DNA of 64,000 bases, taken from contig PUFA01000144.1 in assembly GCA_003508835.1 (NCBI GenBank), positions 3,782,001-3,846,000 of the forward strand, given 5' to 3'. The notes beneath the pieces are model-generated. The model saw only the letters and a program-made list of their open reading frames with translations. It did not search any database and had not been told where the DNA came from. Shown here one piece after another: positions 47,681-60,059 of this stretch (positions are counted from its first letter, which is position 1; the number at the start of each line of letters is the position of its first letter). The position numbers and the translations under genes were made by a program. The DNA comes from Eonycteris spelaea (Eukaryota; Chordata; Mammalia; Chiroptera; Pteropodidae).

Positions 47681-48309
47681 TTTTGAAAAACAACTAAACA
47701 TGACCCTTGGTGAACTTTAAAGCAACAAAAACTGTCTGACTTTTGCTTCAGTGTAATACTGACCGAGCCCTTGGCTCTCATCCATGCTACAACTCCCTTC
47801 TCCTGACCCCAGAGCCATCATGTCCATGTTCTCTGTAACCCAGGGGCAGATGGACAGTCTCCAGATTAGATTTGTCCATGTAGCTTGTTCCCTGGGAGCA
47901 GAGTTCCTTCAAGGGCCTTAAAGAGGGCCAGATCCTAAGCAGGTGCTTTTTCGGAGTGGACCTATCCCCAGTTTAAATACCAAGAACAAGCTCTGGGGAA
48001 AAGAACCGATTCTTTTACCTGAGATTTCCCCATGTCTGCAAGAAAATCACCCCAAAGTAGATAGCATGGCGCATTGGCAAATCGCCGTCATCTTGTTGTA
48101 ACCAGTCCCCTTGATGAGCTCTCTTGCCCGGTGACATTCCTGAACTGAAGTGTTCTCTTTAGCAGCTAAATTTTCCCAACACCTTCTCCTGTCCCCTTTA
48201 GGAGATCTCAGAACAAACACTACAACAACGGGCTAGGGGCAGAAGGTGGGGGTTTAAGAGATCTTCGGACTTACAAGAGGAGTGGTGTAGAGGCAAATCC
48301 AGGTCACCC

Positions 48310-48490
48310 TGCCTAAGACTTGGAGCAGTTAAGGATTTTCATTGCTTTTTACTTATGGGCTACCAGGCAAGATACTAACCTTTCTTTAAAGTGGAAACAA
48401 TAATGCTTAACTTGGTAAAGTACTCAGTATAGTGCCTGGCACATAGTAAATGTTCGGCAAATGTTAGAGATGATGATGATGATAATTATA
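48310..48490 (+). repeat. MIR SINE 3' half
   Basis: 'ctaacctttctttaaagtgg', 'agtatagtgcctggcacata' and 'gtaaatgttcggcaaatgtt' end in a short GAT run. Confidence 0.82.
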
Positions 48491-48519
48491 AAGAAAATGA
48501 AAATGAAGCTGACCAACTT

Positions 48520-48800
48520 ATTTTTGCCTTCACAATTCATTCATGCTGTTCTCTGATATAGAATGCCTCCCCCTTTCTTTTTGACCTATCCAAGTCCTTC
48601 CCATTTTAAAAGAGACTGTTTGAAACGTTCAATCAGCTCCGGGCACAATATCTCATTTGGCAGTATCATCAGTCTATCTCATCCTAATCATTTCTTTTGT
48701 CTTGCTGCCCCAAGGAGATTATAAGCTCCTTAAGGATGGGATCTTTTTCTCTGCTTTTACCTGGCATAGGTCTGGGCCAATGTTAACTCTGAAATACTTA
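48520..48800 (+). repeat. L2 LINE 3' region
   Basis: 'gaatgcctccccctttcttt', 'gacctatccaagtccttccc', 'tataagctccttaaggatgg' and 'gatctttttctctgctttta' in L2 order. Confidence 0.82.
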
Positions 48801-49521
48801 GTATCATGCATAGCCAAGGAGGTTTCTATCTCCTGGTCATAGAATGGTGCAAGCACAGTACAAAGGAAATTTCACAGCTGAAGGGCTGTATCTTCTTGGC
48901 CATTTAATACCTCTGGACTTTCTTTACTATCACATACTATTAAAATGGTCCTATGTTGGCTGAAGGGGTGGAAATGAGAAAGGGGTTCTAGAAGCTGGTT
49001 TGAGATCTAACACTTGCTACAGATAATTCGCTGAGCAATTACTCCTGCTCTGGATACTGGAGTACTAATTATATCCCCACATTCCCAAGAGGGCTACTGA
49101 GGTGAAGGAGAGGTATGTTCCCTAAGCACAGCACGTCTGTACTAGCCAGAGCCTCTGTACTGCCATGGAATTGGGTTTATAGCACATGAGAGTTGTTCAA
49201 AAATCATCAAGTGGCCACTGCTCTTCTAGAAGCTGTTGATGCTCAGGCTATAGGCCTCCATTCTGCCCATACATACTACCTCTATAACCTTCTGGAATTC
49301 TCTGGCATGCAGGCATCTCTGCAAATGGGATGGGAACCATAGTACAGCCCTACGAAGCAGGGGAACTTCTGACAAGGTCCCATCCAGAAGCTGTCTTCAG
49401 CTTTCTCTGGATACCAGCAAAGGCCTTCTTCATCCTCTTCCCTCTAAGGCCAGATCATAGGTACTCTGGCCTTTCAGCCTATAAACATCTTAAAGGCTTG
49501 TCCATGTTTGTCTTCTTGGTG

Positions 49522-49577
49522 GGGCAGAAAAGGATCTCAATAAACGTGTGATGGGACAGAAAAGGAGCTCAATAAAT
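49522..49577. repeat. Two-copy 32-bp direct repeat
   Basis: gggcagaaaaggatctcaat and gggacagaaaaggagctcaa recur 32 bp apart, each followed by an AATAAA hexamer. A local duplication. Confidence 0.85.
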
Positions 49578-49867
49578 GCCTGCTGACCGCTGATGTGAGA
49601 AAGAATCGCAGGAGGCTAGTGTCCTGGAAGGCCCTGAATACATCACAGCAAACACTCTGCCTAAGGTCTCCTCTCGGCCTCCCCCTGGCCTCCATGCTAA
49701 TCTCTGGGGCACCAGGGCCTGCCTCCACAAGGTGCTAGTCTCTGCTTTCTGTTGGTCTTTCTCCATGCTCTCCAAAAGGCAGAGAATGGGTGGAAAGGCT
49801 CAGTCACAGGATATTGGACTGTTTACAGTTGGCCAGGCCAAGATTAGCGTGAGCACAACATATGCCA

Positions 49868-50039
49868 AGTTCATTGGAAGTTACATTTTCCCTTTGTTTA
49901 CACATTAAAGGGGAGAAGACCAGAAGAAAAAAAAAAGCAGGTGACCTCCTGTTAACCTCACCGTCTGCAAGAGGCTGCTGCCCTCACCTCTGAATGAACT
50001 TTCAGATTATCTCAGACAAGATTCACCTTGCGCTGAACT
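49868..50039. promoter_or_regulatory. Nuclear-receptor half-site cluster with DR5-like pair
   Basis: TGACCT-cctgt-TAACCT (49942-49958) reads on the minus strand as AGGTTA-acagg-AGGTCA: a 5-bp-spaced direct repeat with one half-site perfect and the other one base off. Three exact AGTTCA/TGAACT half-sites flank it (49868-49873, 49995-50000, 50034-50039). A forkhead-like TTTGTTTACA lies at about 49893-49902. No repeat was recognised here, so it may be a conserved element. Confidence 0.35.
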
Positions 50040-50462
50040 TGTACGCCTGCTCTGAAGCCCCCAGTCACGTAGCTGTGATTAAACATTACAGAGTGGCCAT
50101 AAATTTACAGAAGTATTATTGTGGCTTGCTTTCCTCTTTCTTCTTTGGGAGAGGAAGAGAGCAATGGGTTTAGGGTGGGGGGAGTTAAAAAAAGGGAAAC
50201 TCTTAGCCAAACAAACAGTTCCTTTTCACAGTTCTGAACAAAAGAGAAAACATTGCATAGGTGTCCCAGAAAGAAGGGGAGAGAAATTTGGCCAAGTGAG
50301 AAAAATTAAAGCTCTTAAAGACTTCAAAATCCCACACTCGACAGAATAGCTGTGATGTTCCTGGTCCCGTTTCTGGGCAATCTGAACATTTGCAGATGAA
50401 ACCACAAACCTGCTCAGCGGGCTCCTGGCCTGTCCTGAAGGGCATCCCTGAAGTAACACTGC

Positions 50463-50464
<2 letters not shown>

Positions 50465-50501
<37 letters not shown>
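50465..50501. repeat. (GA)n microsatellite
   Basis: About 18 uninterrupted GA units. Confidence 0.97.
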
Positions 50502-50505
<4 letters not shown>

Positions 50506-51674
50506 CCCTTGGGTTTGCTATACAGTATGCGGCAAACTGACAGGGAAGCAAGCAGGGGAAAGGAGGCTGCAAGGAAACACAGTTCATCCTGTTCTTTGAG
50601 CCGCTGAGAGATGAGGACGCCCTAACATCTGGGACATTTAAAAGGAGACTGGATGAAGACTAGACCGTATTCTAAAGGCAACACCCTGAAGCTGTTCTCA
50701 GGAGACTGACCAGATGACCTAAGAACATTTATTTCTATGATTCACTTTTTTATGCTTAAAGTAGAAAAAAAAGGATATTCTACTCAAGTAAAGTTTGCTA
50801 AACTGTAGGATTCCAAAGCCAGATACGCCTGCAAAAGGCCTGTGCTGACCATTAAACAATGAGACCTCTATAACCAGAAAAGGCCATGGAGTGCTCTGTT
50901 TGATCCAAAAGAATTGTAAAAAGTGGTCAGGAAGCCCAGACCTAGGTGATAGGCTCTGGCCAGCAAAGCCACCTTTGGAAAGGAGTCGTTCTGTCTCTGG
51001 TTACCCTATGGCAGTGACAGGGGTGCTAAAGAGGCTTATTGTTTCTGCAGTTGGCAAGCCCTCACCCATAAAAGCAGCAAAGCCCAGCATCCATCACACG
51101 AGGAAAGCATCCGATGGCTTAGTTCAGCTCCTGCTCTCGGCAGGATCTCTCGCTGCTTGTAAGAATCCGTCAGGAGTCAGAAACAGGCCTTGCGAAATGC
51201 CCAGGCATTGCCTCTGACCCACGGAGTTGAGCTGGGAAGTGAAACGGGCATTGAGCCAGGACGGTATTGGGGATTTTTAAGTTTAGCATGGGAATTCTGA
51301 AGTCACACTCTGGTCCCAGGGGGCAACCTCTGTCCAAAGCTCTAGTCTGGACTTGGAAAAGAAAGAGAATGAGTCCCTGCCTCTTGAGGCGAGTTCTGTG
51401 TTTGATGGAGAGTCCAGGAGTCTGAAAACACGGAGGCTGGATATGAGCAAGCAGGAGGCTGTAATGAAGCGGACCGTCTGAAAGCAGGCAAACAATCGCA
51501 TGACGCATAGGTATCAGCTAAGGGGAATGCGACAGACTCCGTAGGACAGCTAGGAACCAGGAAAGCATACCCAAGAAGAAGAAAGGCAAATATGTACCAA
51601 GAGCTAGGAAATATGAGATTAGACCGCTGGGTGGAAATTTGGGGGGATGAGAAAGCATAATAAAAGTCACAATG
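50502..51674. other. Intronic unique DNA
   Basis: No exon or named repeat. The two frames over 100 codons (50891-51217 plus, 51170-51508 minus) show no domains. Confidence 0.4.
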
Positions 51675-51875
51675 GTTGAGAACCGAAAGTGGGTCAGGTA
51701 CTATATTAAATGCTTTTTAGGCACTGCCTCCTTAAATGCTATTTGAAGAGGAAGGTACTATTACCATGCTCGTTGTAAAGATAAGGAAACTGAGACACAG
51801 AACAATTAAGCAACTGCTCAAAACCACACTGCCAAAAAGCAAGGAAGTCAGAATTTGAATTCAGGCCTGTCTTTT
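51675..51875 (-). repeat. MIR SINE
   Basis: 'gtcaggtactatattaaatg', 'aggtactattaccatgctcg', 'aaggaaactgagacacagaa' and 'gtcagaatttgaattcaggc' in reverse MIR order. Confidence 0.9.
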
Positions 51876-52599
51876 AAAACAAGAGAGTAAATCTTAAAAC
51901 TATAGAATTGAGGAAATATAAAAGTTCATGCTGTTCAGATTGAACGAAATGCCCTCTTCCTTTTCCCACCATCCTTCAAACCCCGTTTAAGCCCTCGCCT
52001 CCTCTAGGAAAGCTGAATATTACTATCCGCTTAGATTTACCCCTTCTTTGAACTCCATTTGTACTTGCTGTTTGTGGTGCACAGGAAGCACTGTATCACA
52101 TATTTTTCTACTCTTTCAACTGTTTGTCTCTCACAACTGAACAACTGAATATGTCGGTAAACCAGATGTTGATATAGAAAGAAACCTAAGTGTCTTACGT
52201 TTGTTATCTCCCAGAATAAAAAGTTAATTCTTTGAGGTCTGAGATCCACAATACCGAATACAGTAAGGGACACACATGGGACCTCGATACATTTGTGGCC
52301 AAGCTCCCAGAAATCAACAAAAAGCTCCCAACGTATACAATAAGGAAACATTTTATAATGAAGATGGTTGTTCATTAGTGGAATGTTCTGGAGTGGAGGG
52401 TGTAAAAAATATGTATGTATGAGAGTAGACCGAGCCCTGTTTCTTCCATGTATAATTTCTTCCCCAAGTGATGTAGCTTTCTTGTGCTATTTCTTTATAA
52501 AAACAACATATGTTGTTTGAAAAACAAAAAACCTTCTTTAACTTCAAAAAGCATAATGGAAAACTATCATCCATAATCTCACCTCCTAGGGATAATAAC

Positions 52600-52934
52600 T
52601 GTCAATGATTGAGTATCTAGCCTTCAAGATGTTTTTCCTCACCAAAAATTGAGCAAATTATACATACTTTCAAAAGGTGTGTTTTTTTTTTTTACTAGTA
52701 CAGCAGCCTTTTACATGTAAATACATATAGAGGACTTAATCATTTTAAAAGACTCCATAGTACCTATTTTAAATGTCTATATACCAGACTAAGTTGAAAA
52801 AAATCCTCTTCTGGTAGATATTGTATTTTATTTTTCCTCCAATCCTTTGCTGTATTACTCAACGTCTTAATGAAATACTTAAATAAACATCTTTTTGCAT
52901 TTCTTGAATTGCTTTCTCAGGAAATAACAAGGTA
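52600..52934 (-). repeat. Old L1 3'UTR, part 1, antisense
   Basis: 'ttactagtacagcagccttt', 'aagactccatagtacctatt' and 'atctttttgcatttcttgaa'. The text resumes at 53190 beyond a nested MIR. Confidence 0.65.
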
Positions 52935-53185
52935 TAATAAAGTACAGCAGTTAAATTATTGACTCTGGGCCTAGGCAGCCTAAGTTAGATTCGTAGTTCT
53001 TCCACTTATAGTTGTGTGACCTTGGGCAAGTTATCTAACTTCTCTACAATCAGTTTCATAATAATAGTATATATATCATAAAGTTGCTGTGTGGATTGAA
53101 TGAGTTATTCATGCAAAGCACTTAGAAGAGTTCTTTTCACATAGTACATGCGTGACAAATGTTAGCCATGATGACTTTGATAATG
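52935..53185 (+). repeat. MIR SINE, full length, nested in L1
   Basis: Complete forward MIR: 'agtacagcagttaaattatt', 'ctctgggcctaggcagccta', 'tgtgaccttgggcaagttat', 'gttgctgtgtggattgaatg' and 'ttcacatagtacatgcgtga'. Confidence 0.93.
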
Positions 53186-53189
53186 ATGA

Positions 53190-53290
53190 CTGATAAATCC
53201 CTGGAAGTAGAATTCTCAGATTTTGATATCCATTGATAAATTGCCCTCCAGAATGGTATATCAATTTATTCTCCCATTAGCAGGTATCAG
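53190..53290 (-). repeat. Old L1 3'UTR, part 2, antisense
   Basis: 'ctggaagtagaattctcaga', 'aaattgccctccagaatggt' and 'aatttattctcccattagca' continue the element at 52600-52934. Confidence 0.7.
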
Positions 53291-54734
53291 AGTGTTTTGG
53301 AATGAAAATATCCAAACAGAGCCTACACGAACATCTTCCAGAAATACGACAGGGGCTAGATTACTAAATCAAAAGCTTTAGGGATCCCAATGATTTCTTT
53401 CTACCACAAAAATCCCATGCTTCCTTGCCCAATTCCTAAATCATATAAATGTAATGAATATCAGGAGAATATGTTGGAAAACCTGGAACATTTTGGAAGG
53501 AGAATGCTAACTTGCATTTAGATAGTGTTTGCAAAATGTTTTCAGATATATTCTTATTTTTGTGGCACAAACAACGTCTAACTTATTGGATATGAAAACT
53601 CATACTTTCCAACTGGGACAATTAAGGGATGATCAGTTTACAAAATAATGAAAGGGATGCCAGGTCTCATCTTAGCCTTTTTCTAGATGCTAAGACCCAG
53701 CCTTGCACCTTGTAATACAACAGACCCAGGGTGCCTGCACCCTTCACCTCATCACCCCAGGTCAAAAGCTCTCTAAGGTTCTCTTATCTTCCACTGTCAG
53801 TACTGGATTTTAACTTGCAACCACAGTTATTTCTCTATTCTCTAGTAACTCTTGTATCAAATGAACACACAAGTAAGGAATTAAAGATACAATCTTGTTA
53901 CCTGAAGCGGCTTGAAATATTTTAGTTTAGTTAGGTCTCTCACTTCATCCACGATAAACATTTACTAGAATTTAACAAGTGAAAGAAAGTTCCTTAGCTG
54001 CTTTTATCCTGCTCCCTGCTCTAAAATAAAATTTTAAAAAATCCCTGAAAAACCCTTCTTTCTCAATTTTTCAGTTTTCTAAAGAAGCAAACTCGGCCTG
54101 GTGTCTTCAGGATCTCCCTAAAATTATCCAATTTTTGCACCTTGCCCTGCTAATAGGAACTGTGACTATGTCAATCTATTGGAAGCTATATGTGTTTTAG
54201 CCAAAGACCCAAGGCAGACACATGCTCACAGCAGAAAAGAACAAGTGGCTCATTTAAAAACTGGGCGCCATTTTACATTTCTGATCATTATGGCATTTGC
54301 TGAAGTAAAAGGCTTATGTCTACATCAGAGACTGTGTGTTATAACCCGTGTCCGGAGTGTTAAAATCAAGAAAATAACTGTTGTAGGCATTTGAATACAT
54401 TCTTATTTACCAAATGACCATAATCAAGGCAGTCCCTCTTCCTTAAAATACACGGTATTTAATTTTGGTCCTCAGTGATAACATTTTTTATATTGTTGTT
54501 CTTTACATTCAAATATTATGAACCTACGGATACTGCTACACATGGATTATGCACGCATACATTTAAAAAAGAACCTACTATAAATAGTGAGGCTTTCCTG
54601 GTTTGGTATCTACAGCTGCCGTCTCCAGGTGTGTTGTTCTTTTGGATCCTAAACCTTTGCTTGTCACCAGCCTTCTCCCTAGTTCTCTCTGGTTTGTTTC
54701 CAGATATTACTTTTTTAGGCATCTAATCAATCAC
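53291..54734. other. Intronic DNA, mostly unique
   Basis: 53500-53640 may be a diverged MIR. 54240-54480 looks unique and AT-balanced. No exon seen. Confidence 0.4.
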
Positions 54735-54845
54735 CATTTATTGTGTATTTTCTCTGTATTTACCATCATGTGAAATGCTAGGAAGACTACAAAGGAAGGA
54801 GATACTGCTTCTGCCTACAATTTAGTTGGGGATCCAGACCAACAT
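54735..54845 (-). repeat. L2 LINE 3' end
   Basis: 'atttattgtgtattttctct', 'gtgaaatgctaggaagacta' and 'tgcctacaatttagttgggg' in reverse L2 order. Confidence 0.65.
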
Positions 54846-55009
54846 ATTTGAGTCAATAAAAGTACTATTTTTATGGATGGTATTTTGTTTAACTTCCCAT
54901 TAATGCAAAATAAGATGAGTATATCAGCATACAGTAAGGTATGGATCATCACAAAAGGTTTAGAAGAGCAGTGGACAAAGATAATATTTTGTTCATACTG
55001 GATACCCAT

Positions 55010-55070
55010 TTCCTAGGACAGTGCCTGACACATAATAGACACCCAATAAATATTTCTAGAATGAATTCCT
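55010..55070 (+). repeat. L2 LINE 3' terminus
   Basis: 'aggacagtgcctgacacata', 'atagacacccaataaatatt' and 'tctagaatgaat' are the classic L2 end. Confidence 0.85.
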
Positions 55071-57689
55071 CCCTCTCCTGACCTGCCATCTATGTCAAAG
55101 CTAAGGGACCAGGTGTTTTCCAGGCCATTTCCTTCCCAATGGGCCCCTGAGTCACTACAATTTCCATACGGCTGTGCAGTTTTCTGGCAAGCATCCCAGA
55201 GGGGGCCATGCCTCATCTAACAAGTCAGTGTATATGCAGCTTCTCTGGGGACAGTGGCCATGGGAGCCTGGTTTGCACTTCTAATGAGACAGGTCTTTTT
55301 TTTTTTTTTTGTGGATGGTGGATAGCAGCAAGGTGGTAAGGTAGGGATACAGGTCTGCTGTGGCAAACTTGTTCCCTCTGCATGCACACATCCCCGACAG
55401 ACACCCTGTGGCCGTCCATTCCACCATGAAATCTTTGATATTATGGCTGGGTTACCAGAGAGCAACATTCATGAAAAAGGAATTTCCTTGAAGCGTTTTC
55501 ACTTAGACTTATTTGAAGGTGCTGATTAGGAAAGAGTCCCTGGCTGGGTCAAATGGTATCTGTAGAAGGAGAAAACCCCACCTCTGCCCTCTCCAGGCAG
55601 CCACGGCTTCCTGTTGCCAGAGGTGAACCAGAAAAGCGTGAGCAGTTTAGTTTTACTTTCCTCCCTCTCCACCGAAAATGTGTCCTGTCTGCACCAATTG
55701 CCTGGGCACCTGCAACCCCTAAGACTCATTCCTCAGTGGACCAGTTTCCATGCCCGCCTTGCGGAGATCAAGTTACAGATGTACCGACAGGTGGTGCTGG
55801 AAAAAGCCGTAAGAGTTCTGGACTCAATTTCCCCATCTATAAAATGAAATTTGGGGGCTAATTGATTTCTAAGGGCCCTTTTCTAGCTCTGAAACGTAAT
55901 CTTTAAATGTGCCACGTTCTCCAATGAGAGGCTGAGGCGGGAAAATGCGCCCTCCTCTCCCGCGAGAGCTGTACTGTCAGGGACAGAAAAGCCTTTGCAG
56001 AAAGCTGGTGCAAGGTCGGGGCTAGGCCTGGCGCAGTTCTTCCGCGTACGCGTTCATTTTCTCACCTACTCGTTACCGAAGACCTATAAAGAATGCCTGT
56101 CGTGTGCCAAAAGAGTGCAAAGCCGTAACAGAAACAAAAATTTTGCTCCTGCTTAAGACGGAACATTCTACCACACCCACCATAGGCCAGGTTTTATGGA
56201 GATTTTAATGAGGCACCATGCATGGCGAGGTTACTAGGTGATGTGCTGACTTACGAATGATTTCTAATCACACAACTCTCCACTTCTCACTGTAAATTTA
56301 ATACGTGGCCAGGCAGCATAATCTGGGACTATGATGAAACCAATGTGATTTTTGGATAAAAGTATGTTTTGCTTTGTTAACCTCAGAGGCTGCGTGAGGG
56401 ATTTAAGACCGTATATCAATTTGGTTTACCTGTTTCTTTGGTTTGCCTTTCTCTGCCAAACAGTGTTACCTTACGCTGCTTAAAGTTTTAGCCCAGTGAT
56501 TCTCAATGGTGAACTTTTCCCAAACCCCAGGGCCCTTTACCGCCCTAATGAGTGTCTACCACTGATGGGAGTGTGTGGAATCCCTTAGGTGTGTTGAGGT
56601 GGAAAAAGAAAAAAATAAAAAAGGCTCCAAGGCTCCATCGCTTTGGAATATGCTGAGGGCACTTCTCCCTTTGGCCCCAAAATGCTGTGTCAAAGTGAGC
56701 GCTATTTCAAAGGTCTGGCCTTGCTGCCAGTCTTTGTAGAAAGGGAGCTTCTTTGCCTTCGGAGGCCTGAAGCATTTCTGGATGTAGGGACCAAACCAGG
56801 GTTTCAAAGGGCGTAATGTTGGCCATCAGCTACCAACACGGCTTTTTATCTTTGTCTGATTCGGCTCTTAGTCTTCTCCATAGTTCCAGTTTCTTGGGGC
56901 AGGGCAGGCTGTTTTTATGTCTTATTGTAGAGATTTGCTTTAATTATTAACACATCATAGAGATAAACCCAAGTTTCTAACACACACAGGAATAGAACAG
57001 CCCTAGAAAATAATAGCCCTATAAAAGAGGACTTGGAGTTGCTCATACTGAGAAGGGATAAAAGAACAGAGTAATAAAAAAAATTAAATGTCAGTATCAA
57101 ACATATTAACTGAACTGAAAAATCCTGTGTGGATAATAAAACACCTTCAACTTAATAATAATAAAAATGCATTTGACTTAGATAATAATGGGAAATAAAC
57201 CAAGAATTTGCATCTTGTTTCCTTCCAGGTTTTTCCTCACAACTTTTAACCTGACTTAAGAGAAGCAGAGGTCAAGCTTATCAGGTAATTAGCCTTTCAG
57301 GGATGTATAGGGTGATGACTCCCACAGTCATCATTTTGCACCATGAAGTTAACAAAAAGCCATGAATGCCAAAACAGAACCCAGTACAGAACGCTTGGGT
57401 TAAGCACATAAGAGTTCTTACCAGAGCTGAGCCTGCGGCACCGGAAGGAGAGCCTTAGGCAGTATAGCAGATCTCGTTTCAAAAGATGGTTGCGACAACA
57501 GTTCCCATCTCATGTGCTTTTCTGCAAAGTAGCCTTTCCTATCCCTAGGAAAGAGATTAGCACTAGGGCTTTTTTTTTTTTTTTTAAATCAAAAGAATAA
57601 TGATAAGTGATGTTGTATAACTTCTGATGCTGTGCCTTAAGAGGTCGTAGCTTCTGCTTCACCACTTGGAATACTCATTCTTGAAATCC
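55071..57689. other. Intronic DNA, mostly unique
   Basis: T(14) at 55297-55310. 55800-55915 ('caatttccccatctataaaa', 'taagggcccttttctagctc') resembles a MIR3-type end. 56490-56560 begins like a hAT terminal repeat (cagtgattctcaatgg). T(16) near 57571. No exon. Confidence 0.4.
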
Positions 57690-57985
57690 AGTTACCATGT
57701 AAAGAAGGCCAAGCTAGCCATGTGGAGAGGTAGAGGGAGGTCCCAGTCTCCTAACCAACTTTGCCAAGTTGCTACACTTGTGATTGACACCATCCTGGTA
57801 CTCCAACCGGAGCAGCTATCTGATTGCAACTTCATGAAAGACATCATGTAAAGCAGAACTGTCCAGCTGGGCCCTGGACAAATTCCTGACCCACAGAATT
57901 GTGAACAAATGAAAGGGTTGTTGATCAAAGTCACTAAGTTTTGGGGTAGCTTTTTAATGTAGCAAAAGATAATCAAAACAAGTAA
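57690..57985 (+). repeat. MLT1 (ERVL-MaLR) solo LTR
   Basis: 'ccatgtggagaggtagaggg', 'attcctgacccacagaattg', 'gtcactaagttttggggtag' and 'gcaaaagataatcaaaac' match the 3' half of an MLT1 LTR. No internal viral genes are nearby, so this is a solo LTR. Confidence 0.82.
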
Positions 57986-60049
57986 AAATCTTCTGCCTGG
58001 ATAAATTCTAGGAACAGGTTAGACAGTCATTTGTTTTGGGAACTCACGAAGAGAGTCTGAGGCCTCAAGTTCACCTTCTTGGTTTTAACCATCCACTGAA
58101 TATGGGAAAAGAGGAACATTCTTCCTCTTTCTCTAAGAGTCTCTATAGTGAGTCTTATTAGGACTTCTGTATGAGACTTCCTGATAGGAAGCCTTCAAGG
58201 GAAAATTGGTTTTTCTCTGTAGGCTGGAAGCTCTGGAAACAGAAACTCTTCATTCTCGCTCAAGGGTCTCCAGTGATGCTCTTTTGCCCACTATTCTCTA
58301 GAGCCCCTTCCTGCTGTGGAAAGGTAGTCAAGAATAAGTCATTTCCGATCATATGATATTGAGAGTTGTTATAGTTCCTGGGGCACAGGATGTGCTCTAA
58401 AGTATCCTCCCTGGTGACTATTTGTTACCACATACCACTAGTAGCCCAAGCTCCTTTTTAGTGTCTGCTTCTGGCTAGGATTTCCAGCCAGTCAATCCTG
58501 CTTCCATGGAATCATGTCTTCTATTTCCTGTGCACTAGCCATATTTTTCACTCATCCATTGATTCTAAATCTGGCATGTGTAAGGTGGCTGGCTACTTAA
58601 AGGCTTCTTCCTTTAAGACCATATCAACGCCATTGATGGGAGGTTCCCACCCGCCATGAAGGGATTTATGGAACAGAAGCATAGGCTGAGGGCTCAGGAG
58701 ACGCTTTCCCCAAAGGTTTTGTTAATGCTATGCTTTTACACGTGAAAATTTTGTTTTGGGGTTGTGAACTCTTTAAAACAAACAGTTGAGGTCATTGTTA
58801 ATGGGAGACAGGATGACTTGCATAGCTTCTGTCAAGACTCACTGCTTTCAGGGAGGAAATGCAGCAAACAGGGTTTGGGCTTTTCCACAATGATCCACCT
58901 TTCAAAAGCACTGGTGAATGCCCTATCTCATTAATCATAAGAGTCTCGCTTATATTGGAAATAGGGAACAAGAGGTGCTTATGAGGTAGTCACAGCTCTC
59001 TTGCTGAATAATCCCATCTTCCTTCCACTTGCCTATTAAACAACACCTCTCTAGGCAGGCTGGGCAGAGGAAGACAGATGGACATTCAAATTAGTAAGTT
59101 TAATTGTTTCATGCCTCTTTGAGGTAAGATGTTAGGGAGAATGAAATCTTGTTTCATTCTTTGATTACTCTGGGCTAGGCACAATTTCCACCACATCCCT
59201 TCGATTTACAACCTTACCATCACCCAGTAACCAAGAAGGACAAAGTGGATGCATCTTTTGCCTCACATTACCACTTCAACATGTCTCACTCTCCTACCTG
59301 ATGTAATACTTATTACCTAAACTTAATTTCCAAGAAAGAAACCATTATATTACACAAAAGTGAACAAGGAAATAGGAGCAGAGTTAAAACTTCACAGGGA
59401 GGAGCAGACCCAAGTAGCCTGAAACTTAAAGAGAGGGACCTTCAAGTAGACATGGGACATGGCCACCTGATTACCAGGGACAGGTGCTGAGTGCCAGGAA
59501 AGCAGGTAAAACTGTTAACAAATCAGCTAAAACTGTTAACAAATTCCTAATGCTAAGTATGGACTGGTGTGAGAGTTTAGAACCTCTGAGGACACAAGAG
59601 AAACTCATTAAAAGACCCTTTCTCCCAGATCTCATTGCTCAAGAGGGATTGGGTGCAGAACAGGAGACCAGAGAAGGTTTCCTTCAAGGTGGAGGCCGGG
59701 GGAAGATGTGTAGTAGCCACTTCTGGAAAGGAACAAAGCCCTGCCCTAGATGCTTCCACCCTTTCTCCACTACAAAACAAAAGCCTTCAATTAAGCTGCT
59801 TAGGAAAGGAAGAGCAGTGTTCCTGGCACAGGGGAGGATCTAGTGCAGCTGAGGAAAGGGAATAAAAAAAAAAAAAAAAAGCAATGACCCCATTTCCATG
59901 GGGGGAGAGATAGAAAAAGGAGTGGGTCCAGATCATTTGAGACCCCTCATTGCTGAGAGAGGGCCAAGGATCACTGAGAACAGAAAATGTGAACGCCTCC
60001 AGCCCTCATCACCAAGCTAACAAGCAACAAATAATTAATATCAGCAGTA
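57986..60049. other. Intronic DNA, mostly unique
   Basis: A 21-bp unit (taaaactgttaacaaat core) occurs twice at 59507-59545. A(17) run at about 59863-59880. The 119-codon frame at 59484-59843 shows no domain. Confidence 0.4.
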
Positions 60050-60059
60050 AACTGCTAGC

